Positions 25,469-35,649 of a stretch of DNA of 64,000 nucleotides are shown piece after piece. The position numbers and the translations under genes are program-made. The stretch is taken from contig JAXMCR010000005.1 in NCBI GenBank assembly GCA_046349255.1, positions 1 to 64,000 on the forward strand. The letters run 5' to 3'. The DNA comes from DAIODI01 sp046349255 (GTDB taxonomy: Bacteria > Pseudomonadota > Alphaproteobacteria > Rhizobiales > Aestuariivirgaceae). The notes under the pieces are model-generated. The model worked only from the letters and a program-made list of their open reading frames with translations, did no database searches and was not told the origin of the DNA. Every line of letters begins with the position of its first letter. The first letter of the stretch is position 1.

Positions 25469-25771
25469 ATGAACCTCACGCCGCGCGAAAAGGACAAGCT
25501 TTTGATCTCGGTCGCCGCCATGGTGGCGCGCCGGCGCCTCGAGCGGGGCGTGAAGCTCAACTACCCCGAGGCCGTGGCGCTGATCACCGACTTCGTGCTC
25601 GAGGGCGCCCGCGACGGCACGCCCGTCGCCACCCTGATGGCGGAGGGCGCGAAGGTTCTGTCGCGCGCGCAGGTGATGGAGGGCGTGCCCGAGATGATCG
25701 CCGACATCCAGGTGGAAGCGACGTTCCCGGACGGAACCAAGCTCGTCACCGTCCACCAGCCGATCGTCTGA
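25469..25771 (+). CDS. ureA: Urease gamma subunit
   Basis: Smallest urease structural subunit, 100 residues, the usual length. MNLTPREKDKLLISVAAMVARRRLERGVKLNYPEAVALITDF and the C-terminal FPDGTKLVTVHQPI are typical of the family. It packs with UreB and UreC into the (alpha-beta-gamma)3 enzyme in the cytosol. Confidence 0.98.
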   Translation: MNLTPREKDKLLISVAAMVARRRLERGVKLNYPEAVALITDFVLEGARDGTPVATLMAEGAKVLSRAQVMEGVPEMIADIQVEATFPDGTKLVTVHQPIV

Positions 25772-25786
25772 ACGCGGAGGATCACC

Positions 25787-26130
25787 ATGAGCGCACGCAT
25801 CCGGCACAGCGGCGAAACCGGGTTGATCCCCGGCGAGATTCTGCCGCGCGAGGGTACCGTCACGATCAACGAAGGGTCGGACGCGATCACGCTCGAAGTC
25901 GCCAACACCGGCGACCGGCCCATCCAGGTCGGCTCGCACTACCACTTCTTCGAAACCAACGCGGCGCTCGCCTTCGACCGCGAGAAGGCACGCGGCCGGC
26001 GGCTCGACATTCCCGCCGGCACGGCCGTGCGCTTCGAGCCGGGCCAGACGCGCACCGTCGATCTGGTGCCCTACCGGGGCGGACGCTCCGTGTACGGCTT
26101 CAATGCCAGGATCCAGGGAGGGCTCGACTG

Positions 26131-26131
<1 letters not shown>
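25787..26131 (+). CDS. ureB: Urease beta subunit
   Basis: 114 residues; PGEILPREGTVTINEG, VANTGDRPIQVGSHYHFFETN and the terminal GGRSVYGFNARIQG segment identify the beta subunit. A GGAGG lies before the ATG at 25787. The stop overlaps the ureC start by one base (TGATG), so the two are translationally coupled. Confidence 0.98.
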
Positions 26132-27840
<1,709 letters not shown>

Positions 27841-27845
27841 CGATC

Positions 27846-28295
27846 ATGCTCAAGGCGGTGAACGTGCTCCAGGCGGGACGGTGGACGGTGGCGCCGTCCG
27901 ACACCGTGACGCTCGACCATGACCACCGCCACCGCCGCCGCATCCTCCTGACCTCCGATTCGGGTCGCGAGTTCCTGCTGGACCTCGGCCACGCGGTGGC
28001 CCTGCGGCACGGCGACGGGCTGGAGTTGAACGACGGGAGCGTGGTGGCGGTACAGGCTTCGCCCGAGGCGCTCCTGGAGGTGCGCGCGCGGGACGCAGAC
28101 CACCTGGTGCGCCTCGCGTGGCACCTGGGCAACCGTCACCTCGAGGCGCAGATCGAGCCCGGCCGCATCCTGATCCGCCCCGACCACGTGATCGCCGACA
28201 TGCTGGCAAAGCTCGGTGCCACGGTGAAGCCGGTGACGGAACGGTTCCAACCCGAAGCGGGCGCCTACAGCCACGGCCACGGGGGGCATCGATGA
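27846..28295 (+). CDS. ureE: Urease accessory protein UreE (nickel chaperone)
   Basis: 149 residues: N-terminal peptide-binding domain, then the metal-binding domain with RLAWHLGNRHLEAQI, and a short His-rich tail (HGHGGH) that adds nickel sites. The ATG at 27846 gives the family's usual N-terminus; the frame upstream belongs to the ureC end. Its TGA overlaps the ureF ATG. Confidence 0.95.
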   Translation: MLKAVNVLQAGRWTVAPSDTVTLDHDHRHRRRILLTSDSGREFLLDLGHAVALRHGDGLELNDGSVVAVQASPEALLEVRARDADHLVRLAWHLGNRHLEAQIEPGRILIRPDHVIADMLAKLGATVKPVTERFQPEAGAYSHGHGGHR

Positions 28296-28960
28296 GCACA
28301 CCAACGCTCTATCGACTGCTGACGTGGCTTTCGCCCGCCTACCCCGTCGGCGCCTTCAGCTACAGCCAGGGCCTCGAAGCCGCGGTCACAGAGGGCCTCG
28401 TGACCAACGCGGACGCTACCCGCGCATGGATCGAAGACGGCCTGACCTGCGGCATGCTCTGGAGCGATGCAGTGATCTTCGCGCGTGCGCACGAGGCGAC
28501 CTGCGGCGAGGATTGGGCAACGCTCGACGACATCGCCGCGTTCGCCGCTGCCTTCCTCGTGACCGCGGAACTTCGGCTCGAGGCGATGTCGCTCGGCGCG
28601 GCCTTTCGAACGACGACCGAAGCCGCATGGCCCTGCCCTGCTTTGGCGCAACTCCCCTCCTCGGTCGCCTATCCCGTCGCCGTAGCGGCTGCGGCGGCCG
28701 GGCATGGGATCGCGGTCGCGCCCGCACTCGCGGCCTATCTGCACGCGGCGTGCGCGAGCCTCGTGTTCGCCGCGGTTCGCCTGGTGCCATTGGGCCAGAC
28801 CGATGGCCAGCGGATCACGGCCGCACTCGAACCCTCCGTGCACGACGCGCTGGAACGCGCCATTGCGACACCGCTCGACCGCCTCTCCACCCTCGCGTTC
28901 ACCGCGGAGATCTGTTCGATGAACCACGAGATCCAGCACACGAGGTTGTTCCGCTCATGA
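28292..28960 (+). CDS. ureF: Urease accessory protein UreF
   Basis: 222-residue all-helical protein that recruits UreG to UreD and the apo-enzyme. Typical start is LLTWLSPAYPVGAFSYSQGLEAAV, with LTCGMLWSDAVIFARA and the C-terminal FTAEICSMNHEIQHTRLFRS. The ATG at 28292 overlaps the ureE stop, and its own TGA overlaps the ureG ATG. Confidence 0.96.
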   Translation: MSTPTLYRLLTWLSPAYPVGAFSYSQGLEAAVTEGLVTNADATRAWIEDGLTCGMLWSDAVIFARAHEATCGEDWATLDDIAAFAAAFLVTAELRLEAMSLGAAFRTTTEAAWPCPALAQLPSSVAYPVAVAAAAAGHGIAVAPALAAYLHAACASLVFAAVRLVPLGQTDGQRITAALEPSVHDALERAIATPLDRLSTLAFTAEICSMNHEIQHTRLFRS

Positions 28961-29607
28961 GCACTCCCCTGCGTGTCGGCATCGGCGGGCCGGTCGGTTC
29001 CGGCAAGACCAGCCTCGTACGCGCCTTGTGCGAGGCGACGCGCGCGCGCTGGTCGATCGCCGTCGTCACCAACGACATCTACACGCGCGAGGACGCGATG
29101 ATCCTCGCTCGCTGCCAGGCGTTGCCGGAAGACCGCATCGTCGGCGTCGAGACCGGTGGCTGCCCGCACACCGCGATCCGCGAGGACGCCTCCATCAACC
29201 TCGCCGCCATCGCCGATCTCTGTGCACGCCACCCGGACCTCGACGTCGTGTTCATCGAATCCGGCGGAGACAATCTCGCAGCGACCTTCTCGCCCGAGCT
29301 CGCCGACCTCACGATCTACGTGATCTCGACCTGCCAGGGCGAGGAAATTCCGCGCAAGGGTGGACCGGGCATCACCCGCTCGGACCTGCTGATCATCAAC
29401 AAGCGCGATCTCGCGCCCTACGTCGGCGTCGACCTCGCCGTGATGGAGACCGATGCGACCCGCATGCGTGCTGGCAAGCCGTTCCAGTTCACGGATCTGA
29501 AGCGCGGCCACGGGGTGGCAGACGTCGTGCAGTTCATCACACGCATGGGTGGGCTTCCAATAGGTCGCGAAAACGTGGAAGGAGGCTTTCGCCTCCTTCC
29601 CGCATGA
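28957..29607 (+). CDS. ureG: Urease accessory protein UreG (SIMIBI GTPase)
   Basis: 216-residue GTPase that drives nickel insertion. P-loop GGPVGSGKT, metal-site GGCPHTAIREDAS, ESGGDN and the base-recognition NKRD are present. The last residues (NVEGGFRLLPA) are encoded by a perfect palindrome at 29577-29600, so the C-terminal tail looks like a by-product of a transcriptional hairpin. Last gene of the operon. Confidence 0.97.
   Translation: MSTPLRVGIGGPVGSGKTSLVRALCEATRARWSIAVVTNDIYTREDAMILARCQALPEDRIVGVETGGCPHTAIREDASINLAAIADLCARHPDLDVVFIESGGDNLAATFSPELADLTIYVISTCQGEEIPRKGGPGITRSDLLIINKRDLAPYVGVDLAVMETDATRMRAGKPFQFTDLKRGHGVADVVQFITRMGGLPIGRENVEGGFRLLPA
29577..29600 (+). terminator. Hairpin at the end of the urease operon
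   Basis: GGAAGGAGGC, loop TTTC, GCCTCCTTCC: a perfect 10-bp stem inside the last codons of ureG. No T-run follows, so it is either a weak terminator or a 3'-end stabilising structure. Confidence 0.55.
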
Positions 29608-29627
29608 TTACGTCGGCCAACGCGAGC

Positions 29628-30539
29628 CTAATTGGCCTCGAGTTGCAGGTTGCGCCGAACGTCGGGAATGATCTGCTCCCGGAGAATTGCCGGGTTGATC
29701 CCCTGGAACTGCTGCTGAACCAGGTCCGGTAGACGCCCTTCGATTTCCATCGCGCGTGCCGGCTGGCCGGTGTCGCGCAACGCCTTCGCGAGCCCAACGT
29801 TAGATTCGACCACCCAGCTTACCGGCAGGTCGCGGACCTGAACCATGTTCAATCGCTGCAACGCCGCCTCGGGATTGGCCTGCCGTACAGTCCCGGTGGC
29901 AAAGTTGCGCGCTTGCCTCAAGTCGTTGATGCCAAGCGCCACGTTCGCGAATGCCGCATGGGGCGTTTCGGGCGCCGTGGCGACTACCGACTCGAGGATA
30001 CTCCGACCCTCCGCGAGATGTTCTCCGCCGCGGAACAGCAGGAACCGCCCTGCCTCGTCGGAGTTGATCATGCGTTCGGCAGCACTCCTTTCGGCATCGC
30101 TTCCCGGTGCACGGATGCTGAGCGTCATCGGCGCGGATGTAATCGATCCCAGTGCAGTGGCGCGGATCTCGTATTGCCCCGGCTGGCGAAACGTCCAGCC
30201 GTTGCCGCCGTAGAACAGCTCCACCTCCTGCTCGATCACCTGACCGGGTTGCAACGTAACGAAGGGCTGCTCAGGCTCCTTGATCGCCCAGGGCACGAAG
30301 GCTCCCTGAATCGGCCCGGCGATCGTATAGGTCACCGAAGCATACTCGGGTTCGAGGTACCGCGGCGCCTGGATCGGACCGTCGCCTGCATTGGCAAGAC
30401 GCGCGATCACGGTCACGGGTTCGGCCAGCACGAAATCTGGTTGGGATGGCCTCAGGCTCAGTTCGAGCCTGCCGGCGGCGACCGCGCTCGAGGCGCCGAC
30501 GACAAGGGCTGCAATGCACGTTATGGCAAAGCGGATCAT
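29628..30539 (-). CDS. Secreted hypothetical protein with an Ig-like N-terminal region
   Basis: 303 residues with a signal peptide (MIRFAITCIAALVVGASSAVA). Residues about 25-130 are beta-rich with a ADFVLAEPVTVIARLANAGDGPIQ-like layout that resembles an immunoglobulin-like or transglutaminase-associated domain; the second half is helical and could be TPR-like. GAGGAG lies before the ATG at 30537-30539 and overlaps the stop of the protease gene upstream, 11 bp away, so the two are cotranscribed. Not recognised further. Confidence 0.75.
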   Translation of the reverse strand: MIRFAITCIAALVVGASSAVAAGRLELSLRPSQPDFVLAEPVTVIARLANAGDGPIQAPRYLEPEYASVTYTIAGPIQGAFVPWAIKEPEQPFVTLQPGQVIEQEVELFYGGNGWTFRQPGQYEIRATALGSITSAPMTLSIRAPGSDAERSAAERMINSDEAGRFLLFRGGEHLAEGRSILESVVATAPETPHAAFANVALGINDLRQARNFATGTVRQANPEAALQRLNMVQVRDLPVSWVVESNVGLAKALRDTGQPARAMEIEGRLPDLVQQQFQGINPAILREQIIPDVRRNLQLEAN

Positions 30540-30550
30540 GGTCGTTCTCC

Positions 30551-32176
30551 TCAATGACAGTTGCCAAACGAATAGCCGCTGCCCGGCAGCCAGCGGCGCT
30601 TCGAGCGATCTTCCAGCTTGTGCAGTTCGCCAGCTGACCATGCATAGCCCCAATCCGAAGCCAGCACAGCCGTCTGGTTCATGACAGTCCTGCCGCCCGA
30701 GGCGATCGGACCGCTTGGGCGCCAGGCGTCTCCATCGTTGTGATACAGGCAAAGACTGTGGCCTAATTCGTGCGCGGTCGTGCGCAGGATGCGGCTCTGG
30801 TCGCCTCCCAGCGTGTTCATGAACACAGCAAAGGAGCGTCGGGGCCCGGTGTCGAACATGATCCCCAGCGTACCGGCGCTCGTGTAGCAGGTCACATAGG
30901 CAGCGTACGAATGGATCGCTCCACTCCCTGCCGCAGGAGGCGAGTTCATGTTTGCCGCCCGGAAGTTGTCGAGATCGGCGTCGCTGAAGCAGGTGCCAGG
31001 CAGCGGGTCGGCGATGTCGCCACGGTCCTGGCGGATCGTAAGCGCGATGCCGAGCGGTCCATAGATCTGTGGAAGCGAGAGGGTTTGCCCGTTCCGAGTT
31101 GCAGACGCCGGGGGCCAATTGACGCCGGCAAGCTTGTCCATCTCGAGCCAGACCTGCTGGGCTGGCGCAAAATTCGGCTTCACGACATAGCGGAAGCTGT
31201 TCGCGCCGCTGGGATTGTCGTATGCCATCAGCACCATCTCCGGTCGGGCGTCCCCATCGAGATTGGCGAGCGCGATACCGGCGCCCTGCCCCTCCCAGCC
31301 CACGCCGTCAGTCATCGAAAAGCCGGGATCCCAGCGCTGCGCAACGCCATTCGTGCCGAGGTTCCAGCCAATCTTGACGCGGAAGTTGTTGGCCCCGCTC
31401 GGGTTGTCGTAGGCCATCAGCACGAGTTCGGGACGAGGGTCGCCGTCGAGGTTCGCGATAGCCGCTCCCGCGCCTTGACCCTCCCAGCCAACGCCATCAA
31501 CCATGATGAAGCCGGGATCCCACCGCTGCGCTCGCCCGTTCGAGTCTACGTTCCATCCGATCTTGTAGCGGAAGTTGTTGGCGCCGCTCGGATTGTCATA
31601 GGCCATCAAGATCATTTCAGGTCTGGGATCGTCGTCGAGGTTTGTCATCTGGACGTCTGCGCCCTGACCTTCCCAGCCGACGCCGTCCACCATGATGAAG
31701 CCCGGATCCCACCGCGTCGCGTTGCCGCGATTGTCCAGGTTCCAACCGATCTTGTAGCGAAAGTTGTTGGCGCCGTTCGGATTGTCGTACGCCATCAAGA
31801 TCAGCTCCGGCCGCGCGTCGGCGTCGAGGTTGGTTAACGCCGCGCCGGCTCCTTGCCCTTCCCAGCCGACTCCATCGACCTGCGGGAAGCCGACCCAATT
31901 GGACGTAAAGCCGTTGGCGTCGAGGTTGAAGCCGATCTTGTAGCGGAAGTTGTTGGCGCCGCTGGGGTTGTCGTACGCCATCAGCAACATGTCAGGACGC
32001 GGATCAGTGTCGATGTTGGAGATCAGGACATCGGCACCCTGACCTTCCCAGCCGACGCCGGGAACCTCGAAGGCAATGGCGGGAGCCGCGCTTGCGATCG
32101 CCACCATGGCTGATACGCAGATTGCGCGCGGCGTAGGCCTCAAGTACGCACGTCGAAGGCAAGACGGGATGTTCAT
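30551..32176 (-). CDS. Secreted metzincin-like metalloprotease with five N-terminal repeats
   Basis: 541 residues. A long signal peptide (about 1-36, ending AAPAIAF) is followed by five near-identical units of 62-63 residues at about 41-337, each with VGWEGQGA, NLDxDPRPE and LMAYDNPSGANNFRYKIGWN, a pattern close to FG-GAP/VCBS-like propeller repeats. The C-terminal domain has the zinc motif HELGHSLCLYH at 469-479 (HExxHxxCxxH, with Cys at the usual Gly) and a Met-turn-like TVMNQT at about 497-502. The GGAGAG before the ATG at 32174-32176 supports the start. Likely an exported protease or autolysin-like enzyme; substrate unknown. It shares an operon with the gene downstream. Confidence 0.82.
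   Translation of the reverse strand: MNIPSCLRRAYLRPTPRAICVSAMVAIASAAPAIAFEVPGVGWEGQGADVLISNIDTDPRPDMLLMAYDNPSGANNFRYKIGFNLDANGFTSNWVGFPQVDGVGWEGQGAGAALTNLDADARPELILMAYDNPNGANNFRYKIGWNLDNRGNATRWDPGFIMVDGVGWEGQGADVQMTNLDDDPRPEMILMAYDNPSGANNFRYKIGWNVDSNGRAQRWDPGFIMVDGVGWEGQGAGAAIANLDGDPRPELVLMAYDNPSGANNFRVKIGWNLGTNGVAQRWDPGFSMTDGVGWEGQGAGIALANLDGDARPEMVLMAYDNPSGANSFRYVVKPNFAPAQQVWLEMDKLAGVNWPPASATRNGQTLSLPQIYGPLGIALTIRQDRGDIADPLPGTCFSDADLDNFRAANMNSPPAAGSGAIHSYAAYVTCYTSAGTLGIMFDTGPRRSFAVFMNTLGGDQSRILRTTAHELGHSLCLYHNDGDAWRPSGPIASGGRTVMNQTAVLASDWGYAWSAGELHKLEDRSKRRWLPGSGYSFGNCH
31166..32056 (-). repeat. Five tandem 189-bp coding repeats
   Basis: Within the protease gene, units of 186-189 bp encode the VGWEGQGA...YDNPSGANNFRYKIGWN module. 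Unit starts lie about 32056, 31870, 31681, 31492 and 31303 (descending). Nucleotide similarity is high, so unit number may change by recombination or be miscounted in short-read assemblies. Confidence 0.85.
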
Positions 32177-32313
32177 CTCAATCTCTCCTTCCCGGATTGG
32201 GGGTGGCAACACCCACAGCATGATCAGGAGAGCGTCGACCGGCTGTGATTTTCCGCACGAACCCTGTAACGACGGTCGCAGCTCATCTTCTTGAATTCGC
32301 AGCGGAGGGGCCG

Positions 32314-32625
32314 ATGCCCAAGGGCTACTGGATCGTTCGGGTCGATGTGACGGATCCGGAGGGCTACAAGAAGTATCTCGCCGCCAATGGGGCAGCGTTT
32401 GCGAAGTACGGCGCCCGGTTCATCGTGCGGGCCGGCCCGTTCGACGTTCTCGAAGGTTCCGCGCGGTCGCGCAACGTGGTAATCGAGTTCCCGAGCGTGG
32501 AACAGGCGCGCGCCTGCTATCACTCCGCGGAGTATGCGCCGGCGCTCGCGTTCCGGCAGGATGCTGCGACCGCCGACCTCATCATCATCGAAGGTTACGA
32601 CGGCCCGCAGCCGGGCGAGACATGA
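32314..32625 (+). CDS. DUF1330 (dimeric alpha/beta barrel) protein
   Basis: 103 residues with the DUF1330 pattern: MPKGYWIVRVDVTDPEGYKKYLAAN, ARFIVRAGPFDVLEG, VVIEFPSVEQARACYHSAEYAPA. These are small ferredoxin-like-fold proteins, mostly of unknown function. GGAGGGG lies four bases before the ATG at 32314. It is convergent with the CocE-like gene downstream, with adjacent stops. Confidence 0.88.
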   Translation: MPKGYWIVRVDVTDPEGYKKYLAANGAAFAKYGARFIVRAGPFDVLEGSARSRNVVIEFPSVEQARACYHSAEYAPALAFRQDAATADLIIIEGYDGPQPGET

Positions 32626-34659
32626 TCAGAGCGACCGCGGGATCGTCCGTGTGCGGCGGCGACGGAACACTTCCGCCTCGCCTTCCTTCGCGATCACCTC
32701 CCACGTCACGTGAAAGTTCTGGGCATCCGACGTGAGTTGCGTCTGCGCCGACCCTGAAACGTCGGCTGGCCCGGACCGGAACGTCCATTCGTAGCGCGAC
32801 ACCAGCTTTGCCGAGAGCGGTTCGTCCGGGTGGATGGTGAACACGTCCAGCGCCTTGCTTCCCACGGCGATCGCGCGATCCTCGATCAGCGACTCTCCGA
32901 AATCGGCATCGAGCGTGATGGTCCGCAGGCCCGTGCCGATGTCGTCCTCGACGGTCTTGCGGTGATACCCGACGCGCAGGGTCTTGAGCCGGGCCGGCGC
33001 TGAAATCTCCGGTGGTTCGAAACGCACCTTGGCATCGAGTGGCGATGGCGGACGCACCGGCAGTCGCATCGTCGAGCGGCCGCTCGCGAGGGTGAACATG
33101 GAGAGTTCCGGCTGTGGCCACAGCACGAACCAGAACTGGTTCTGCAGCGCCAGCCGCAGACGGTGCCCTTTCGGGATGGTGCGGCCGATGTCGTTCAGCG
33201 TCAGCCGTACACGGAACGGTTTGCCGACGGGGCACGGCTCCGGGTGTTCGTGCGACGTGCGGTGCGCGAGGTTCAGGACGCCATAGGTGAACACCGCCGA
33301 AGTGCCGTCCGGAAAGACGTCGCAAAGCCGCGCGGCGAGATTGACCTGCGGCTTGTCGACGACGATCTCGAGATCGAGTTCGACCGCGCCGAGCAGCGTC
33401 AGGTCGGCCTCGAGCGGCGGCGTGTCGAAGGTGAGCGAGAGCCCGTCCTCGCGGCGCTGGTCGACCGCGAGGTCCGGCGCCTCGCCGCCGTAGCCGCCCC
33501 ACCGCCCGTAGTCCGTGCCGGCGGTGGCAGGGCACGAGAACGACAGATCGGGGCCGTCTTCCGGCTGCGGACGGAGGCCCGCGGCGTTGAGATGCAGCGT
33601 GCGCCAGTCGAGCCGCGGGCTCGGCCATGCTTCTTCCGCGGCCCACCGCCCGGCGTGCTCCCGGTACCACGGGCGCGGGCGCTCCGCCTCGCCGATCCAC
33701 ACGCGGTACATCGGTTCGGCGAGGATCCCCGTGTCCTCGCCGAGGAGCCATTGCCTCCACCACCGCAGCGCCTCCTTGAGCCAGCCGATATGCGGGCCGG
33801 GGTCGACGCGGCACGGATAGGTGTGTGTCCAGGGCCCCATGATCGCCTGCTTCGGACAAGTGAGCCCCTCGAGCAGGCGCGGCACGGAGTTCGAATAGGA
33901 ATCCTCCCAGCCGCACACCGCCATCACGGCGCACGTGATGCGCGAGAAATCCTCGCACACGGAGCCCTGCTTCCAGTAGTCGTCGCGGCGCTGGTGGGCG
34001 AGCCACGTCTCGGAGAGCGACGTCGCCGCCTCGAGCCGCGCCATCCACATGTCGCGCCAGCGCTCGCCCACGACCTGCGGGTCGGGCGGCATGGTCTGCT
34101 CGGCGAGCATGAAGTTCGACCACATCTCGTTCTCGGTCAGCAGCGCCCCGCCCATGTAGTGGACGTCGTCCGCATACCGATCGTCGGTCGAGCACAGCGT
34201 GATGATAGCCTTGAGCGCCGGCGGGCGACGCGCGGCGACCTGCAGCGAATTGAACCCGCCCCACGAGATGCCGGTCTGGCCGACGTTGCCGTTGCACCAC
34301 GCCTCAGCGGCGAGATGGGCGATCACCTCGCAGATGTCTTCCTGCTCCTGCGGCAGGTATTCGTCCGCGAGGATGCCGTCGGAATCGCCTGCGCCCCGAA
34401 GGTCCATGCGGCAATAGGCGATGCCGTGGCCGGCGATGTACGGGTGGAGTTCAAGGTCGCGGTAGACCGTGCCGTCGCGGCGGCGGTAGGGGATCGCCTC
34501 GATCACCACCGGCACGCGCGCGTCCGTTCGGGGCCGCCACAACGTGCAGGCGATGCGCGTGCCGTCCTTCAGCGTCACCCAGTAGGGGTCGATCGTATCG
34601 ACCGCATACGGAAAGTCTTCGCGAACGGTGGCCGAGGGGCTGCGGGAAGGGCCGGGCAT
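32626..34659 (-). CDS. CocE/NonD family alpha/beta hydrolase (copy 1)
   Basis: A serine hydrolase of 677 residues in the X-Pro dipeptidyl-peptidase/cocaine-esterase family, cytosolic (no signal peptide). The oxyanion region is IPYRRRDGTVYRD, the nucleophile elbow is TGISWGGFNSLQ; CGWEDSYSN and the jelly-roll C-terminal domain (from about 330) follow. The family cleaves esters, amides or N-terminal peptides of small substrates. It is the last gene of the opp operon (6 bases after oppF), which suggests that it acts on the imported compound. Two paralogues occur at 42328 and 44453. Confidence 0.92.
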   Translation of the reverse strand: MPGPSRSPSATVREDFPYAVDTIDPYWVTLKDGTRIACTLWRPRTDARVPVVIEAIPYRRRDGTVYRDLELHPYIAGHGIAYCRMDLRGAGDSDGILADEYLPQEQEDICEVIAHLAAEAWCNGNVGQTGISWGGFNSLQVAARRPPALKAIITLCSTDDRYADDVHYMGGALLTENEMWSNFMLAEQTMPPDPQVVGERWRDMWMARLEAATSLSETWLAHQRRDDYWKQGSVCEDFSRITCAVMAVCGWEDSYSNSVPRLLEGLTCPKQAIMGPWTHTYPCRVDPGPHIGWLKEALRWWRQWLLGEDTGILAEPMYRVWIGEAERPRPWYREHAGRWAAEEAWPSPRLDWRTLHLNAAGLRPQPEDGPDLSFSCPATAGTDYGRWGGYGGEAPDLAVDQRREDGLSLTFDTPPLEADLTLLGAVELDLEIVVDKPQVNLAARLCDVFPDGTSAVFTYGVLNLAHRTSHEHPEPCPVGKPFRVRLTLNDIGRTIPKGHRLRLALQNQFWFVLWPQPELSMFTLASGRSTMRLPVRPPSPLDAKVRFEPPEISAPARLKTLRVGYHRKTVEDDIGTGLRTITLDADFGESLIEDRAIAVGSKALDVFTIHPDEPLSAKLVSRYEWTFRSGPADVSGSAQTQLTSDAQNFHVTWEVIAKEGEAEVFRRRRTRTIPRSL

Positions 34660-34665
34660 GGCGGG

Positions 34666-35649
34666 TCAGGCGAGCGTGAGCGGGAAGTGGCAGCGCGCGG
34701 TCTGGCCGGGCGCGACGGACGCGAGCGCCGGCAGTTCCCGCCGGCAGATGTCCTGCGCGCGCGGGCAGCGCGGGTGGAATTCGCAGCCCGGAGGCCGGTT
34801 GCGCAGCGAGGCGACCTCGCCCGAGAGCACCGCGCCGAGCTTGCGATGGCGCGGATCGGGCGACGGCTGCGCGGCGATGAGCGCCGCCGTGTAGGGATGC
34901 GCGGGCTTGCGGAACACGTCCGCCGTCGGCCCCTTCTCGACGATCCGGCCCATGTACATGATCACCGTCTCGTCGGTGATGTGGCGAACAACGGGCAGGT
35001 TGTGGGTGATGATCACGTAGGCGATGCCGAACTCGTTCTGGAGCTTCACGAGCAGGTTCAGCACCTCGCCCTGCACCGAGACGTCGAGGCCGGCCGTCGG
35101 CTCGTCGGCGATGATCAGGCGCGGGTTGAGCGCAATCGCGCGCGCCACGCCGACGCGCCGCGCCTGCCCGCCGGAGAGCTGGTGCGGATAGCGGCGGGCG
35201 AAATCGCGCGGCAGGCCGACGAGCCGCAGGAGCCGCGCGGCTTCGGCGGTGAGGTCGCGCTCGCGGCGCATGCCGTGGATGACGAACGGCTCGGTGATGA
35301 GCGACTCGACGGTACGGCGCGGCGACAGGCTCGACACCGGGTCCTGGAACATGAGCGACACGTCGCGGTGATAGGCGCGGTTGCCGCCCTCCCCGCCCGC
35401 GAACGGGTTCTTGCCGTCGAACACCACGCTGCCGCCGGCGATCGGCAAGAGGCCGCAGATGGCGCGCGCGAGCGTCGACTTGCCGGAGCCGCTCTCGCCC
35501 ACGACCGCGAGCGTCTTGCCGGCCGCGAGGTCGAACGATACGTCGAGCACCGCGTCGAGATGGCGGTTCTTCAGGCCCAGCATCGCGGCCTTCAGCGCGC
35601 CGGCGAGCGCGTAGCGCACATGCAGGTTGCGGACCGCGAGGAGGCTCAC
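34666..35649 (-). CDS. Oligopeptide ABC transporter, ATP-binding protein (OppF/DppF-type)
   Basis: 327 residues. Walker A GESGSGKST, LSGGQARRVGVARAIA, Walker B LIIADEPTAGLD and the C-terminal oligopeptide-transporter domain with CEFHPRCPRAQDIC. The GTG start at 35647-35649 overlaps the stop of the preceding ATPase gene by four bases (GTGA). It energises import together with its paralogue. Confidence 0.93.
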   Translation of the reverse strand: MSLLAVRNLHVRYALAGALKAAMLGLKNRHLDAVLDVSFDLAAGKTLAVVGESGSGKSTLARAICGLLPIAGGSVVFDGKNPFAGGEGGNRAYHRDVSLMFQDPVSSLSPRRTVESLITEPFVIHGMRRERDLTAEAARLLRLVGLPRDFARRYPHQLSGGQARRVGVARAIALNPRLIIADEPTAGLDVSVQGEVLNLLVKLQNEFGIAYVIITHNLPVVRHITDETVIMYMGRIVEKGPTADVFRKPAHPYTAALIAAQPSPDPRHRKLGAVLSGEVASLRNRPPGCEFHPRCPRAQDICRRELPALASVAPGQTARCHFPLTLA

